From: a virus
Virus record (IMG/VR): IMGVR_UViG_3300020197_000042
Span: 1-45,396 of that record
Reading direction: 5' to 3' (one strand)
Length of the DNA stretch: 45,396 nucleotides
The notes below the pieces were generated by a model. It saw only the letters and a list, made by a program, of their open reading frames with translations, was not told where the DNA came from and did not search any database. The position numbers and the translations under genes were made by a program. The stretch's first letter is position 1; each line of letters starts with the position of its first letter. Of the stretch, positions 37,768-45,307 are shown piece by piece.

Positions 37768-38970
37768 TTACTTCGGTAAAGTCTTCGAAATAGCCTGTAC
37801 ATATGCCCGCATCCGTGAATCAGTGATTTCAGGCTGTTCGGAAATATCTGCTTGTTCAGACAACATTTCAGCTGAGGCTGTTTTTGTTGTCTTTGGGAAA
37901 TAGTTATCACGGATGGTCTCAACTGTCTTCTGAAATTCACCGTCTGTGGTGTACTCGGCACCCTCTACGAGCGACCGAATTTTTTCAGTTTGTGTCCGTG
38001 TGAGACCCTCACAGACTTTATTAATAATGTCTTGTTTCTTGGATTCTTGAAGTGATTTCTTCATCTCAATGTTCCGTGCGACGGTTTCATTGAGTTGTGT
38101 TTCCAATGACTCTACTTTTTCAACCAGTTCATTTACCAATTCAATCTTCTCTTCCGGAACATTAATATAATGCTCGGCAAAGAGATTGCGGAGTCCAGCG
38201 ATAAACTCTTCTGTTAACTCCGAACGGATTCCATTCTCAATAGCGACTTGATTCTGTTCCATCCATTCTTCTACTGCATAATTGAGGAATCCATCGATCT
38301 TTTCTACCAACTGAGCTTCAAGCTGCTGAACAGCTTCAGTCAACTCTGACGCATACTTGGCTTCCAACTTTTCCTCAATCTTCTTAACTTTATGCTGAAC
38401 CTTATCGTTCACACGAGTTTCATAAATCATGGCAATTTTAGAACGGAAATTTTCAGATAGATTCTTTTCAGAAGACAGAATAGCTTTTACATCTTCCTTC
38501 ATAGCTTCTTTTTCTTCCTTCTCTTCCTTCTCTTTCTTCTTGTCTTCGTCTTCTTCCTCGTTCTTGTCCTTGCCGTTGCCGTTCTTACCGTTCTTGCCGT
38601 TCTTCTCGTCTTCTTCATTCACTTCCTTTTTCTTCTCATCCTTTTCGTCGTCGTCATGTTCGTCATCATGTTCTTCGTCGTCATGATCGTCGTCGTCATG
38701 ATCGTCGTCATGATTATTTTCTTTAACGACATCCACTTCACCCTTAACCTTTTCCATTGGCATAGCTCCAACAGAGGCAGGTTTACCAGGCGCAGTAGCT
38801 TTCTTGACATTTTTCGCTGATCCGTCACCTTCGCGACGGACAGGATCAGTAGGTGTCACCCCACCCAAATCCTCAACTTCACCCTTTACCTTTTCCAAGG
38901 GATCACTGGGTGCAGCGGCTTTACTACGACTTAAAATATCTGCGGCAGCTTCCATTAAATTTTTCGACAT
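37768..38970 (-). CDS. 22: Prohead scaffold protein (T4 gp22-like) with a long acidic insert
   Basis: The core scaffold on which gp23 assembles. The C-terminal 240 residues follow T4 gp22: helical segments with LFAEHYINVPEEKIELVNEL and a terminal DNYFPKT region. At 400 residues it is much longer than T4 gp22 (269), because residues 84-160 form a low-complexity insert of Asp, His, Glu, Lys, Gly and Asn. Two EKVKGEV units occur at 26-32 and 73-79. After maturation the core is cut by gp21. An exact late promoter lies 25 bases before the ATG. Confidence 0.93.
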   Translation of the reverse strand: MSKNLMEAAADILSRSKAAAPSDPLEKVKGEVEDLGGVTPTDPVRREGDGSAKNVKKATAPGKPASVGAMPMEKVKGEVDVVKENNHDDDHDDDDHDDEEHDDEHDDDEKDEKKKEVNEEDEKNGKNGKNGNGKDKNEEEDEDKKKEKEEKEEKEAMKEDVKAILSSEKNLSENFRSKIAMIYETRVNDKVQHKVKKIEEKLEAKYASELTEAVQQLEAQLVEKIDGFLNYAVEEWMEQNQVAIENGIRSELTEEFIAGLRNLFAEHYINVPEEKIELVNELVEKVESLETQLNETVARNIEMKKSLQESKKQDIINKVCEGLTRTQTEKIRSLVEGAEYTTDGEFQKTVETIRDNYFPKTTKTASAEMLSEQADISEQPEITDSRMRAYVQAISKTLPK

Positions 38971-38994
38971 ATGAATCTCCTCTGTTGGTATTAC

Positions 38995-39002
38995 TATTTA
39001 TA
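38995..39002 (-). promoter_or_regulatory. Late promoter TATAAATA before gp22
   Basis: Exact 8-mer 25 bases before the gp22 ATG, preceded by TTATAAAT directly after the gp21 stop, so two overlapping TATAAAT copies lie in tandem. AGGAG follows before the ATG. Confidence 0.72.
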
Positions 39003-39004
39003 AT

Positions 39005-39649
39005 TTATAAGTTTTTCAAAAACGACTCAAACAGTTCTGCAGCGACTCGTTCTACGTCTTTTCGTGATGCCTTTTTGATTGTTTTCTGAACATGCTCAAT
39101 CTGTTGTTCCATGAACTTTCCATCAATATAAATCCATTCACGCGCCTCCATAATACCCGACACCCAAGCATCAGGGGCTGAGGGGTCTGCAACAATATCC
39201 ACGGTGGACAATTTGAAATCTTCCTGTACTCGATTGATTCCATCAATCGATTGTAAGGATCCCACTCCACGTGACGAGACGCCCAGCTTGATACCTTCAT
39301 TAATGAAACTTTTCGTAATTTCGCCATTTGGAGTTGGTAGAATTTTCGCTTTTCCGTAGATATTATTCCCATCAAAGTGTAACTCAGTAATAAGATGAGA
39401 AACTTTATCAAGATTGATGGTGGGAGTGTCTGGATGTCCTAGTTCACCCAATGATCGTTTTTCACTAATTGTTTGCTGATAACGATTTAATTCATTTTCT
39501 AGAATCTGTTTAGGGTAAACTCGTCCATTGCGGTTTTTTGCTTCCGCTTGCATAAAGACGCCCTTGATATAATAATTCTTATTGCCTGTATCAGACTTTT
39601 CCACCAAAACTTCTGTGTCGGAACCTGAAAATTCTTTGAGTAGTTTCAT
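39005..39649 (-). CDS. 21: Prohead protease (T4 gp21-like, S78-type)
   Basis: The maturation protease that cuts capsid and core proteins after (L/I)xE sites. The 214-residue protein (T4: 212) has the catalytic motifs SLGELGHPDTP with His72, GVSSRG with Ser125/Ser126 and STVDIVADPSAPDAWV with Asp151. It begins MKLLKEF and ends with a basic tail. Its gene order between gp22 and gp20 matches T4. Confidence 0.95.
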   Translation of the reverse strand: MKLLKEFSGSDTEVLVEKSDTGNKNYYIKGVFMQAEAKNRNGRVYPKQILENELNRYQQTISEKRSLGELGHPDTPTINLDKVSHLITELHFDGNNIYGKAKILPTPNGEITKSFINEGIKLGVSSRGVGSLQSIDGINRVQEDFKLSTVDIVADPSAPDAWVSGIMEAREWIYIDGKFMEQQIEHVQKTIKKASRKDVERVAAELFESFLKNL

Positions 39650-39658
39650 GGATAACCT

Positions 39659-39922
39659 TTAGTGATTGTAGGCGACAGGAACAGCTTTAACATTCGTTCC
39701 TGCATCAACCTGTACTGTTTCCGTTCGATCTTTTTCTAAAAGCATTTCAGATGCTGCTAGAATGGTCACATTGCCAGTTGTGGTGCCGGCACCATCCGCA
39801 ATCGTAATAACATGTTGAGTGCTGGCATGAGTATTAACCAATCGCAATAAGGTAGCACCACTAACAGTGGTGTTTGCCGATGAACTTAGTGTGACTTCGT
39901 TGGATAATATTTTCAGTCTCAT
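39659..39922 (-). CDS. Small beta-rich structural-type protein
   Basis: An 87-residue protein of Thr, Val, Ala and Asn strands (LRLVNTHASTQHVITIADGA) with a LEKDRTETVQVD segment near the end. Similar small proteins in marine T4-like phages lie among structural genes; the pattern suits a head-decoration or tail accessory protein. It is not similar enough to a T4 protein for a name. The stop of the upstream basic protein overlaps its ATG. Confidence 0.72.
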   Translation of the reverse strand: MRLKILSNEVTLSSSANTTVSGATLLRLVNTHASTQHVITIADGAGTTTGNVTILAASEMLLEKDRTETVQVDAGTNVKAVPVAYNH

Positions 39923-40347
39923 TAGTGGATACCCATTGCCTTTCTTTTCCGCAAACTAATTTTTCGTTTTCGTAATGCTTGCTGTAATTTTGCACGACGT
40001 TTAATTGCTGCCTTACGTGCTTTTAACCGCATTCGTATTCGCGCTGCAGCTGGGATCCGTACCAGTTTTCCTCGTTTCAGTGTAAATCCTCTAATCGCAG
40101 ATCGCTTAATGTTACGCTGCAGTTTACCTTTTCGAATGCGCCGACGAATAAGATTAATTCGTCCGCGACGTAACACATCACCTTCCGTCAATAGTTCTGT
40201 TGTCTCGTGCGATTCCCCTAATGTATCTCCAATCATCGTTTTCATTCGCACACATGCAATATCACGAATCGTATTTAATCGCTCTACAATCGTTGCACGA
40301 GCGTCTTGAAATCGCTCTGTCATAATTTGTGCAATCAATTGATTCAT
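39922..40347 (-). CDS. Very basic head protein, probable prohead protease substrate
   Basis: A 141-residue protein with a neutral to acidic N-terminus and an extremely basic C-terminus. LLTEG at residues 52-56 fits a prohead protease site; after a cut there the remaining 86 residues contain about 35 Lys/Arg and one Asp. The RRRIRKGKLQRN and RKRKISLRKRKAMG stretches recall basic proteins encoded next to gp21 in cyanophages and related phages. A role in neutralising packaged DNA is likely but inferred. It overlaps the next gene by one base (TAATG). Confidence 0.8.
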   Translation of the reverse strand: MNQLIAQIMTERFQDARATIVERLNTIRDIACVRMKTMIGDTLGESHETTELLTEGDVLRRGRINLIRRRIRKGKLQRNIKRSAIRGFTLKRGKLVRIPAAARIRMRLKARKAAIKRRAKLQQALRKRKISLRKRKAMGIH

Positions 40348-40348
40348 T

Positions 40349-40804
40349 TTATTTGGGCGACTCCGTATCTTGAAAAGGAACCGTAAAGTATCGATTTAAT
40401 TTGTCACTATAATACAATGCTACTTTAGTATCATGCGGATACATACGAATTGCTTTTCGACGAAGAATGATTAACATCGGCGGTTCTTTATTAAGTAATG
40501 CAATAGGAGAATCAGCAGAATCAGCAATTTCCTGAATCTGTTCTTCTCTTACCGCTTGCCGTACTTTTTGAAAGACGCCCATATTACCACTAACAATCTG
40601 TGTTAATTGTTTTACCAAGTCAAACACCAGTTGTCGTTCTTGCATGGACATCGGTTTCTCTTGATGCAACTTATCCATTACACGATGAAGTTTGGGCAGC
40701 AGAGTTTTATCCATCAACCCTGCACGCACCAATATATCAAACCGTTGCTGTTCGGGTGAAACGGCTTCGTTCAGTTGTCGTTTCAAATCACCGAAAGATT
40801 TCAT
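40349..40804 (-). CDS. Conserved head-region protein with a tag-like N-terminus
   Basis: A 151-residue protein. RFDILVRAGLMDKTLLPKLH is a strongly conserved stretch that I recall from proteins beside gp21 in marine T4-like phages; the end (LYYSDKLNRYFTVPFQD) is beta-rich. Function is unknown. The start MKSFGDLKRQLNE/A resembles a capsid-targeting sequence with an LNE/A site at residues 11-14. The ATG overlaps the stop of the upstream gp67-like gene. Confidence 0.8.
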   Translation of the reverse strand: MKSFGDLKRQLNEAVSPEQQRFDILVRAGLMDKTLLPKLHRVMDKLHQEKPMSMQERQLVFDLVKQLTQIVSGNMGVFQKVRQAVREEQIQEIADSADSPIALLNKEPPMLIILRRKAIRMYPHDTKVALYYSDKLNRYFTVPFQDTESPK

Positions 40805-40986
40805 ATCCCCCCAGTTGGCTCAACAGTTGGTTTAACCTCTTGCTGAAACAACGCTGACGCGATTTCTTGCTTACGTGTATCCAAAGCGTTCAACACACGT
40901 TGCCCCAGCAACTCATGTACAGAACCCGTTGCATCTGTCAATTTATCCGTTGCCACTGACTGAATTAAATCGTTAATATTAGACAT
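40801..40986 (-). CDS. Small prohead core protein (gp67-like)
   Basis: A 61-residue protein from the ATG at 40984-40986 (MSNINDLIQSVATDKLTDAT). The pattern of short helices with a Gln/Lys-rich end (LDTRKQEIASALFQQEV) and the position between gp20 and gp21 match the small core proteins gp67/gp68 of T4-like phages; the sequence itself is too short to prove this. Upstream MFM codons would start at 40992 and are less likely. A late promoter lies 14 bases upstream. Confidence 0.7.
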   Translation of the reverse strand: MSNINDLIQSVATDKLTDATGSVHELLGQRVLNALDTRKQEIASALFQQEVKPTVEPTGGI

Positions 40987-40999
40987 AAACACCTCATAT

Positions 41000-41007
41000 T
41001 ATTTATA
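41000..41007 (-). promoter_or_regulatory. Late promoter TATAAATA for the gp67-like gene
   Basis: Exact 8-mer on the minus strand whose internal TAA is the stop codon of gp20 (TTA TAA ATA). GAGGTG follows as the ribosome binding site. Confidence 0.7.
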
Positions 41008-42670
41008 ATCTTTTCTTTGCTGCACTCACAGCTGCATCTAAATCTGGCGTCAAGGATTTTGGTGCTACAGGTGCTGTCGGCAATGGTTCTGGCATCGCGG
41101 GAGGTTGCATCGCAACGGGTTGCGCAGGAAGTTCTCCGACTGGTGCCATAGCAGGGTCCGATGATGTTATTTCTTGTTTCTGTTCCTGTTCTAGCTCATC
41201 TTGCATCTCTGCCATTTCGTCTTCAGTCATTCGCAGAACATGACGTTTCACCCAGGCTTGAGAGTAATATTTACCAACAAAAGGATCAATTTGAGCTGCC
41301 AGGGCGACACGATTCTGAGTTAGATCAGCTTCACGTAATTCATAATAGTGATTGTCAGACATGAAATCGTAAGTAATGTCTTGTTTGATTTGATCCCATT
41401 CCTCCACAGAACAAATGCCTTTGAGAGACAATTGTACTCGTAAGGCATCATCAAATATTTGTGAAAACTTTCGACGAAGTCGTTGAATAAACTTAAAGAA
41501 TTTAATTTCATCGCGGGTAACTTCTGCCGCCCGACCCAATCCAGCCAATCCACCACCCGTTTGATCATCTAAACGAGTCATTGGCACATTGAGAGATTGA
41601 TAGAGCTTTTTGCGGAAATAAATAACATCTTCCAACTGCCCAAGATTTTGCCCAGCTGGCAGCGTAGTGATTTCTGTGCCTTTAGATCCCTCGCGCCTGG
41701 GCAACCAAAAATCTTCCAGCATACTCAGATGTTTTCGTTCATCCCGAATTTCTCCTGTGCTGGCATCATATACCAATTTGTTGCGGTATTTGACCATAAT
41801 ATCATGGACGTATTGTTCCGCTTTGAGTTTGGGAAGATTGCCAACATCAATATAGAAAATTCGGCGTTCTGGTGCACGAGACAACCGATAAATGACCACC
41901 GCATCTTCAATCATGCGCAACTGATTTAGTGGCTTGATGGCTTTATGGAGATGTGAAATCACCATGACCGATTTGGCATCTAACATGCCTGACGGAACAT
42001 AGACAATAGAATCAGTAGCAATACGAATGCCTTGACTTGTTGATGCGGTATAAGTCTGCGCAGTCATCCCACGTTCATTGAACACATAGTATTCAGACAC
42101 CGCAGCAATTGTATCTACCCCAGTTGACGAATCTCGTTGTTTCAATATTTCACGAACTTTTCGAATCTTTCGTGGATCAATAAATCGTAACTCTTGAATG
42201 CCCAGCTTGGGATTGTCCTCATTCACCATCACATGAAAGTAGACTCGTCCATCCACATACCAGCGACGAAACAATTCTTCGGCAATATTCTTGAAATTTA
42301 GCAGATGAAGAATTTCTTCAAATTCTGCTTCGATTTTCTTTTTGATGGTATCTGGTTGTTTGAGTTGTTCGAGATTGATTTTGACGATTTGATTGTCTGT
42401 ATCTTGTGAGATTGATTCAGTGATAATATCATCAATCGCCATGGAGCATTCTGGATGAAGCGACATTTCGCGATACCGCGTCACCAATTCAAGTTCGTTG
42501 CGGACTGATCCTTCTAAATCTACATAGGTGCCATAATACGCACCCTGCGTAATAGTGACTGCGCCGTCTTCAATAGCGGATTGAGGGAGAACCAGCGCGG
42601 GTTTGTCGTCTGGTTGAACTTGAACTGATTCTTTTTTGCCGAGAGTGAATCCGAATAACGAAATTGGCAT
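41003..42670 (-). CDS. 20: Portal vertex protein (T4 gp20-like)
   Basis: Forms the dodecameric portal through which DNA is packaged and the tail is attached. The 555-residue product (T4: 524) has the conserved parts ECSMAIDDIITESI, LRFIDPRKIRKVREI, RRIFYIDVGNLPKLKAEQYV, SLNVPMTRLDDQTGG and the FKFIQRLRRKFSQIF region. The Gln/Pro/Ala-rich tail is longer than in T4. A near-perfect palindrome containing its GGAG binding site lies directly before the ATG. Confidence 0.97.
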   Translation of the reverse strand: MPISLFGFTLGKKESVQVQPDDKPALVLPQSAIEDGAVTITQGAYYGTYVDLEGSVRNELELVTRYREMSLHPECSMAIDDIITESISQDTDNQIVKINLEQLKQPDTIKKKIEAEFEEILHLLNFKNIAEELFRRWYVDGRVYFHVMVNEDNPKLGIQELRFIDPRKIRKVREILKQRDSSTGVDTIAAVSEYYVFNERGMTAQTYTASTSQGIRIATDSIVYVPSGMLDAKSVMVISHLHKAIKPLNQLRMIEDAVVIYRLSRAPERRIFYIDVGNLPKLKAEQYVHDIMVKYRNKLVYDASTGEIRDERKHLSMLEDFWLPRREGSKGTEITTLPAGQNLGQLEDVIYFRKKLYQSLNVPMTRLDDQTGGGLAGLGRAAEVTRDEIKFFKFIQRLRRKFSQIFDDALRVQLSLKGICSVEEWDQIKQDITYDFMSDNHYYELREADLTQNRVALAAQIDPFVGKYYSQAWVKRHVLRMTEDEMAEMQDELEQEQKQEITSSDPAMAPVGELPAQPVAMQPPAMPEPLPTAPVAPKSLTPDLDAAVSAAKKRL

Positions 42671-42684
42671 GGGGTAATTACTCC
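42671..42684 (-). promoter_or_regulatory. Palindrome over the gp20 ribosome binding site
   Basis: GGAGTAATTACCCC on the minus strand is a near-perfect inverted repeat (GGxGTAATTACxCC) directly before the gp20 ATG. It contains the GGAG binding site. It could be a protein- or structure-based translational control site, or chance. Confidence 0.3.
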
Positions 42685-42689
42685 ATCAC

Positions 42690-42725
42690 AAAATAATAAT
42701 AAAGCGGGGGAGCGAACTCCCCCGC
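42690..42725 (-). terminator. Intrinsic terminator with TTCG loop after gp19
   Basis: On the minus strand GCGGGGGAG (42717-42725) and CTCCCCCGC (42704-42712) form a 9-pair stem closed by a TTCG tetraloop, followed by TTTATTATTATTTT. It lies in the 68-base gap between gp19 and gp20. Confidence 0.92.
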
Positions 42726-42738
42726 GCTGTCATCATAA

Positions 42739-43296
42739 CTAGACTGTCAACGGTGAATTTTCACCCAGTGTCTGCCAGTACTGATACGACAGAGTTACTG
42801 TGTATTCTTCCACCGTGTCGTTGGAACCCCAGTCCAAATCAATCTGTGCGAGATCTGTGGGAAATGCACCGATCATTTGGTAAGTTTTAATAACATCACC
42901 AGTCTTGCCATATTGCGTAACAATTGGACTAGCAGTGTAAGCAGCTGATCCAACAGCACCAGACAAGCGAAGATTGGTTGAATGGGTATTGATTCCTCCC
43001 ATCCATTTTTCAAACGCTTTCCGAACAATAAAATCTTCATCGTTCAGAATCGTAATTGTCCAATCAGCAAAGGTGCGGTTCCCTGCTAATTTGACTTCAC
43101 GACCAAAATACTGTAAATTTACAATACCGATAGTAGATCCAGGCAATGCAGCAGTCTTACACATAAATGTCAACTTTTCTCCAGAGTCGCCAGCGACTCC
43201 GAAGATTGTTGGAAACTGCATTTCCACTTGAAACAAGTTGGGACGTGCACCATCCTTAGCGAATTTTGATCTAAAAGTAGCAACATTAAATGGCAT
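42739..43296 (-). CDS. 19: Tail tube protein (T4 gp19-like)
   Basis: The main tail tube subunit inside the sheath. The 185-residue product (T4: 163) begins MPFNVATFRSKFAKDGARPN, then FQVEMQFPTIFG and MCKTAALPGSTIGIVNLQYF (the tube-domain loop), TITILNDEDFIVRKAFEKWM and, near the end, DWGSNDTVEEYTVTLSYQYW, all typical of gp19. It is followed by a strong TTCG-loop terminator, in line with its abundance, and preceded by the late promoter variant ACTAAATA. Confidence 0.95.
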   Translation of the reverse strand: MPFNVATFRSKFAKDGARPNLFQVEMQFPTIFGVAGDSGEKLTFMCKTAALPGSTIGIVNLQYFGREVKLAGNRTFADWTITILNDEDFIVRKAFEKWMGGINTHSTNLRLSGAVGSAAYTASPIVTQYGKTGDVIKTYQMIGAFPTDLAQIDLDWGSNDTVEEYTVTLSYQYWQTLGENSPLTV

Positions 43297-43321
43297 ATAG
43301 GTTCTCCTTAATTCGTATCAG

Positions 43322-43329
43322 TATTTAGT
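43322..43329 (-). promoter_or_regulatory. Late promoter variant ACTAAATA before gp19
   Basis: In the 40-base gap between gp18 and gp19, 26 bases before the gp19 ATG. It lies in a 15-base block (43316-43330) identical to that before uvsW. Confidence 0.6.
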
Positions 43330-43336
43330 GGAATCT

Positions 43337-45232
43337 TTAAAACTTTCCAACCACTTCGTCAAACGCCACACCAGTTCTCACGGCAACAAAGTTCAACTTA
43401 ATGAAGTTGATGCTGCGAGCAGGTTTAATATAAATGTCACCAATAAATTCGTTACGATCAATGACTTCTGGTGTATTGTTGCTGGTATCACAGACAACAC
43501 GGAAATCAAAGATACCACGACGACCTTGAACGTCACGGAGGAAAGGTTCCACCAATGAGACGAACTGTGCGCGAGTAAATTCATCATTAAACTCGAACAG
43601 TGAATACTTAGCTGCACGAGCGATGGCTTTCTCTAACACAATAAACAACCGACGCACATTGATTCGATCAAATGCACTCGGTTTACTCTGCAGAGTCTTA
43701 TCGCCATATAGAATTGATCCCTCACCTGGGAATGTAGTTACTGGATTGATGCCATTTTTATAGAGTTCATCTCGTTCAGTTTGTGATGGTGTCCAAGATA
43801 ACTTAATAACGTTCTTAATAGAACCACGATTGAATCCCGCTGGTGAAAACCACGGTTCGCGAGTATTGTCAGTTCTGACACATAACCCTGCGGTATCACC
43901 GCAAACTGGAACCCAACGATAGACATCGTTATACTTATCATATTGATACTTCCAAGCAGAATCTAAAAAGGCATAGGAAGTAGATGCTAACAGATTACGA
44001 TAAGCAACCACATCATCTACCTCACCCCCCGCATTGTCCACCACATCAGCATAGAGTGGCGAGAAGAATGCTACGCAATCCTTACGTGTTTCAACAATGT
44101 TAGAAATCAGATGTGTAGCAATTGTCTGATTCGCAGGACCTCCTAGAACTAACGAAATATCCACAACATCTGCATTGGCAAACAGATCATATGAGGTAAT
44201 CAAATCAGCATTTGATGGTGCCGCATCGACACCGCCACCCAATGACGCATAATTAGGCTTGTAGACATTAGTAAATGTTTTACCAACCACAGTGGTGCCC
44301 CAATTGGTGCCAGCTGTGTCATGATCGCCCCAATAGATCCACTTAGATTTTCTGAAGATGACTTCTGGATAATAAATCGACGTGCCACTTTCATCCTTAA
44401 CGTCAGAGCCTTTGGAAACAAATGGATATTTCTCAATAACAGTCTCAGGAACACCAGAGATTCCACCATCTTCATCAATGACGATGATATGGGCTTCATC
44501 AATGGACCCACCTAAGTTAGTTGCGTACGCAGATGTTCCAGGTGCGCGATCAAACTCATCTGCATACTGCCATTTCCGCAGAAGTGCGGTGTTAGCAGTA
44601 ATCGCAACAGTCAATGCACCAGACAATACGATATTACCAGAGTTCACCGCGCTGACTTTGATATAGTCATTGGTTCCGAGTTTGACCAAGTCATTGACGG
44701 AGAGATAGTTGGTTGGATTGACCGTGACGTTAATGGTAGTATCGCCCACACTAGCTGCGTTTGCTGTGGAACTAATCTGCGCCGTTAGATTGGACGAAAA
44801 GGCATTCGCTGACGGGCAAATGGAAACTTTAATATTGTTTCCAAGACTGCCACCATACCGAGCCGCCCACATTCCAAACGTTCCCGATCCATCGTAATAA
44901 TCAGATTCATAGAGATCTTGAGTTTTAATGAGTACTGCAGCTGCGGAATTGGCTGTCGCATTCCTAGTCGCAGTGTTGGCAGCCCGAACCACTCGAAGAT
45001 TATTGCCATATGCGAGAAAGTTTGCAGCAGTAAAGAAATACTGGTATGTATTAGCATCAGGTTCACCAAACCGTTCAACAAGACGAATTTCGGAATCTAT
45101 AAGAACACGCTCTCCGATAGGACCCCAATGAAAATTACCTGCTAATGCGCCACCAGTCGTGGCAACAGCAGGAATGACGGTTGATAAATCGATTTCAGAA
45201 ACCGTTACGCCTGGTGATAACATAAATCCCAT
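43337..45232 (-). CDS. 18: Tail sheath protein (T4 gp18-like)
   Basis: The contractile sheath subunit. The 631-residue product (T4: 659) begins MGFMLSPGVTVSEIDLSTVI, the standard sheath N-terminus, and has LAGNFHWGPIGERVLIDSEI, the FLAYGNNLRVVRAAN strand, PWFSPAGFNRGSIKNVIKL and the C-terminal FINRGRI-like region NVRRLFIVLEKAIARAAKYS with the FEFNDEFTRAQFVSLVEPFL part. A late promoter lies about 68 bases before the ATG and AAGGAG is the binding site. Confidence 0.97.
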   Translation of the reverse strand: MGFMLSPGVTVSEIDLSTVIPAVATTGGALAGNFHWGPIGERVLIDSEIRLVERFGEPDANTYQYFFTAANFLAYGNNLRVVRAANTATRNATANSAAAVLIKTQDLYESDYYDGSGTFGMWAARYGGSLGNNIKVSICPSANAFSSNLTAQISSTANAASVGDTTINVTVNPTNYLSVNDLVKLGTNDYIKVSAVNSGNIVLSGALTVAITANTALLRKWQYADEFDRAPGTSAYATNLGGSIDEAHIIVIDEDGGISGVPETVIEKYPFVSKGSDVKDESGTSIYYPEVIFRKSKWIYWGDHDTAGTNWGTTVVGKTFTNVYKPNYASLGGGVDAAPSNADLITSYDLFANADVVDISLVLGGPANQTIATHLISNIVETRKDCVAFFSPLYADVVDNAGGEVDDVVAYRNLLASTSYAFLDSAWKYQYDKYNDVYRWVPVCGDTAGLCVRTDNTREPWFSPAGFNRGSIKNVIKLSWTPSQTERDELYKNGINPVTTFPGEGSILYGDKTLQSKPSAFDRINVRRLFIVLEKAIARAAKYSLFEFNDEFTRAQFVSLVEPFLRDVQGRRGIFDFRVVCDTSNNTPEVIDRNEFIGDIYIKPARSINFIKLNFVAVRTGVAFDEVVGKF

Positions 45233-45299
45233 AAGAGACTCCTTGTGTTATGCAAAATCGTGATAATACGTCAAAAATTGTGCCTAAGTCGCTATATCA

Positions 45300-45307
45300 T
45301 ATTTATA
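45300..45307 (-). promoter_or_regulatory. Late promoter TATAAATA before gp18
   Basis: Exact 8-mer 68 bases before the gp18 ATG. Its internal TAA is the stop codon of the partial upstream gene (TTA TAA ATA). The leader between it and gp18 is AT-rich with no other feature seen. Confidence 0.72.

Noticed and set aside
38429-38686. Long plus-strand open frame opposite gp22
   Set aside because: It is the reverse complement of the Asp/Glu/Lys run and reads as Ser/Phe/Leu low complexity; a shadow of gp22.
42732-42760. TTGACA near the gp19 end as a promoter for gp20
   Set aside because: No TATAAT-like box at 16-18 bases; the spacing region is the terminator hairpin.
43316-43330. Possible attachment-site repeat with 35179-35193
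   Set aside because: The repeat lies at promoter positions, is only 15 bases long, and there is no integrase; a promoter explains it better.
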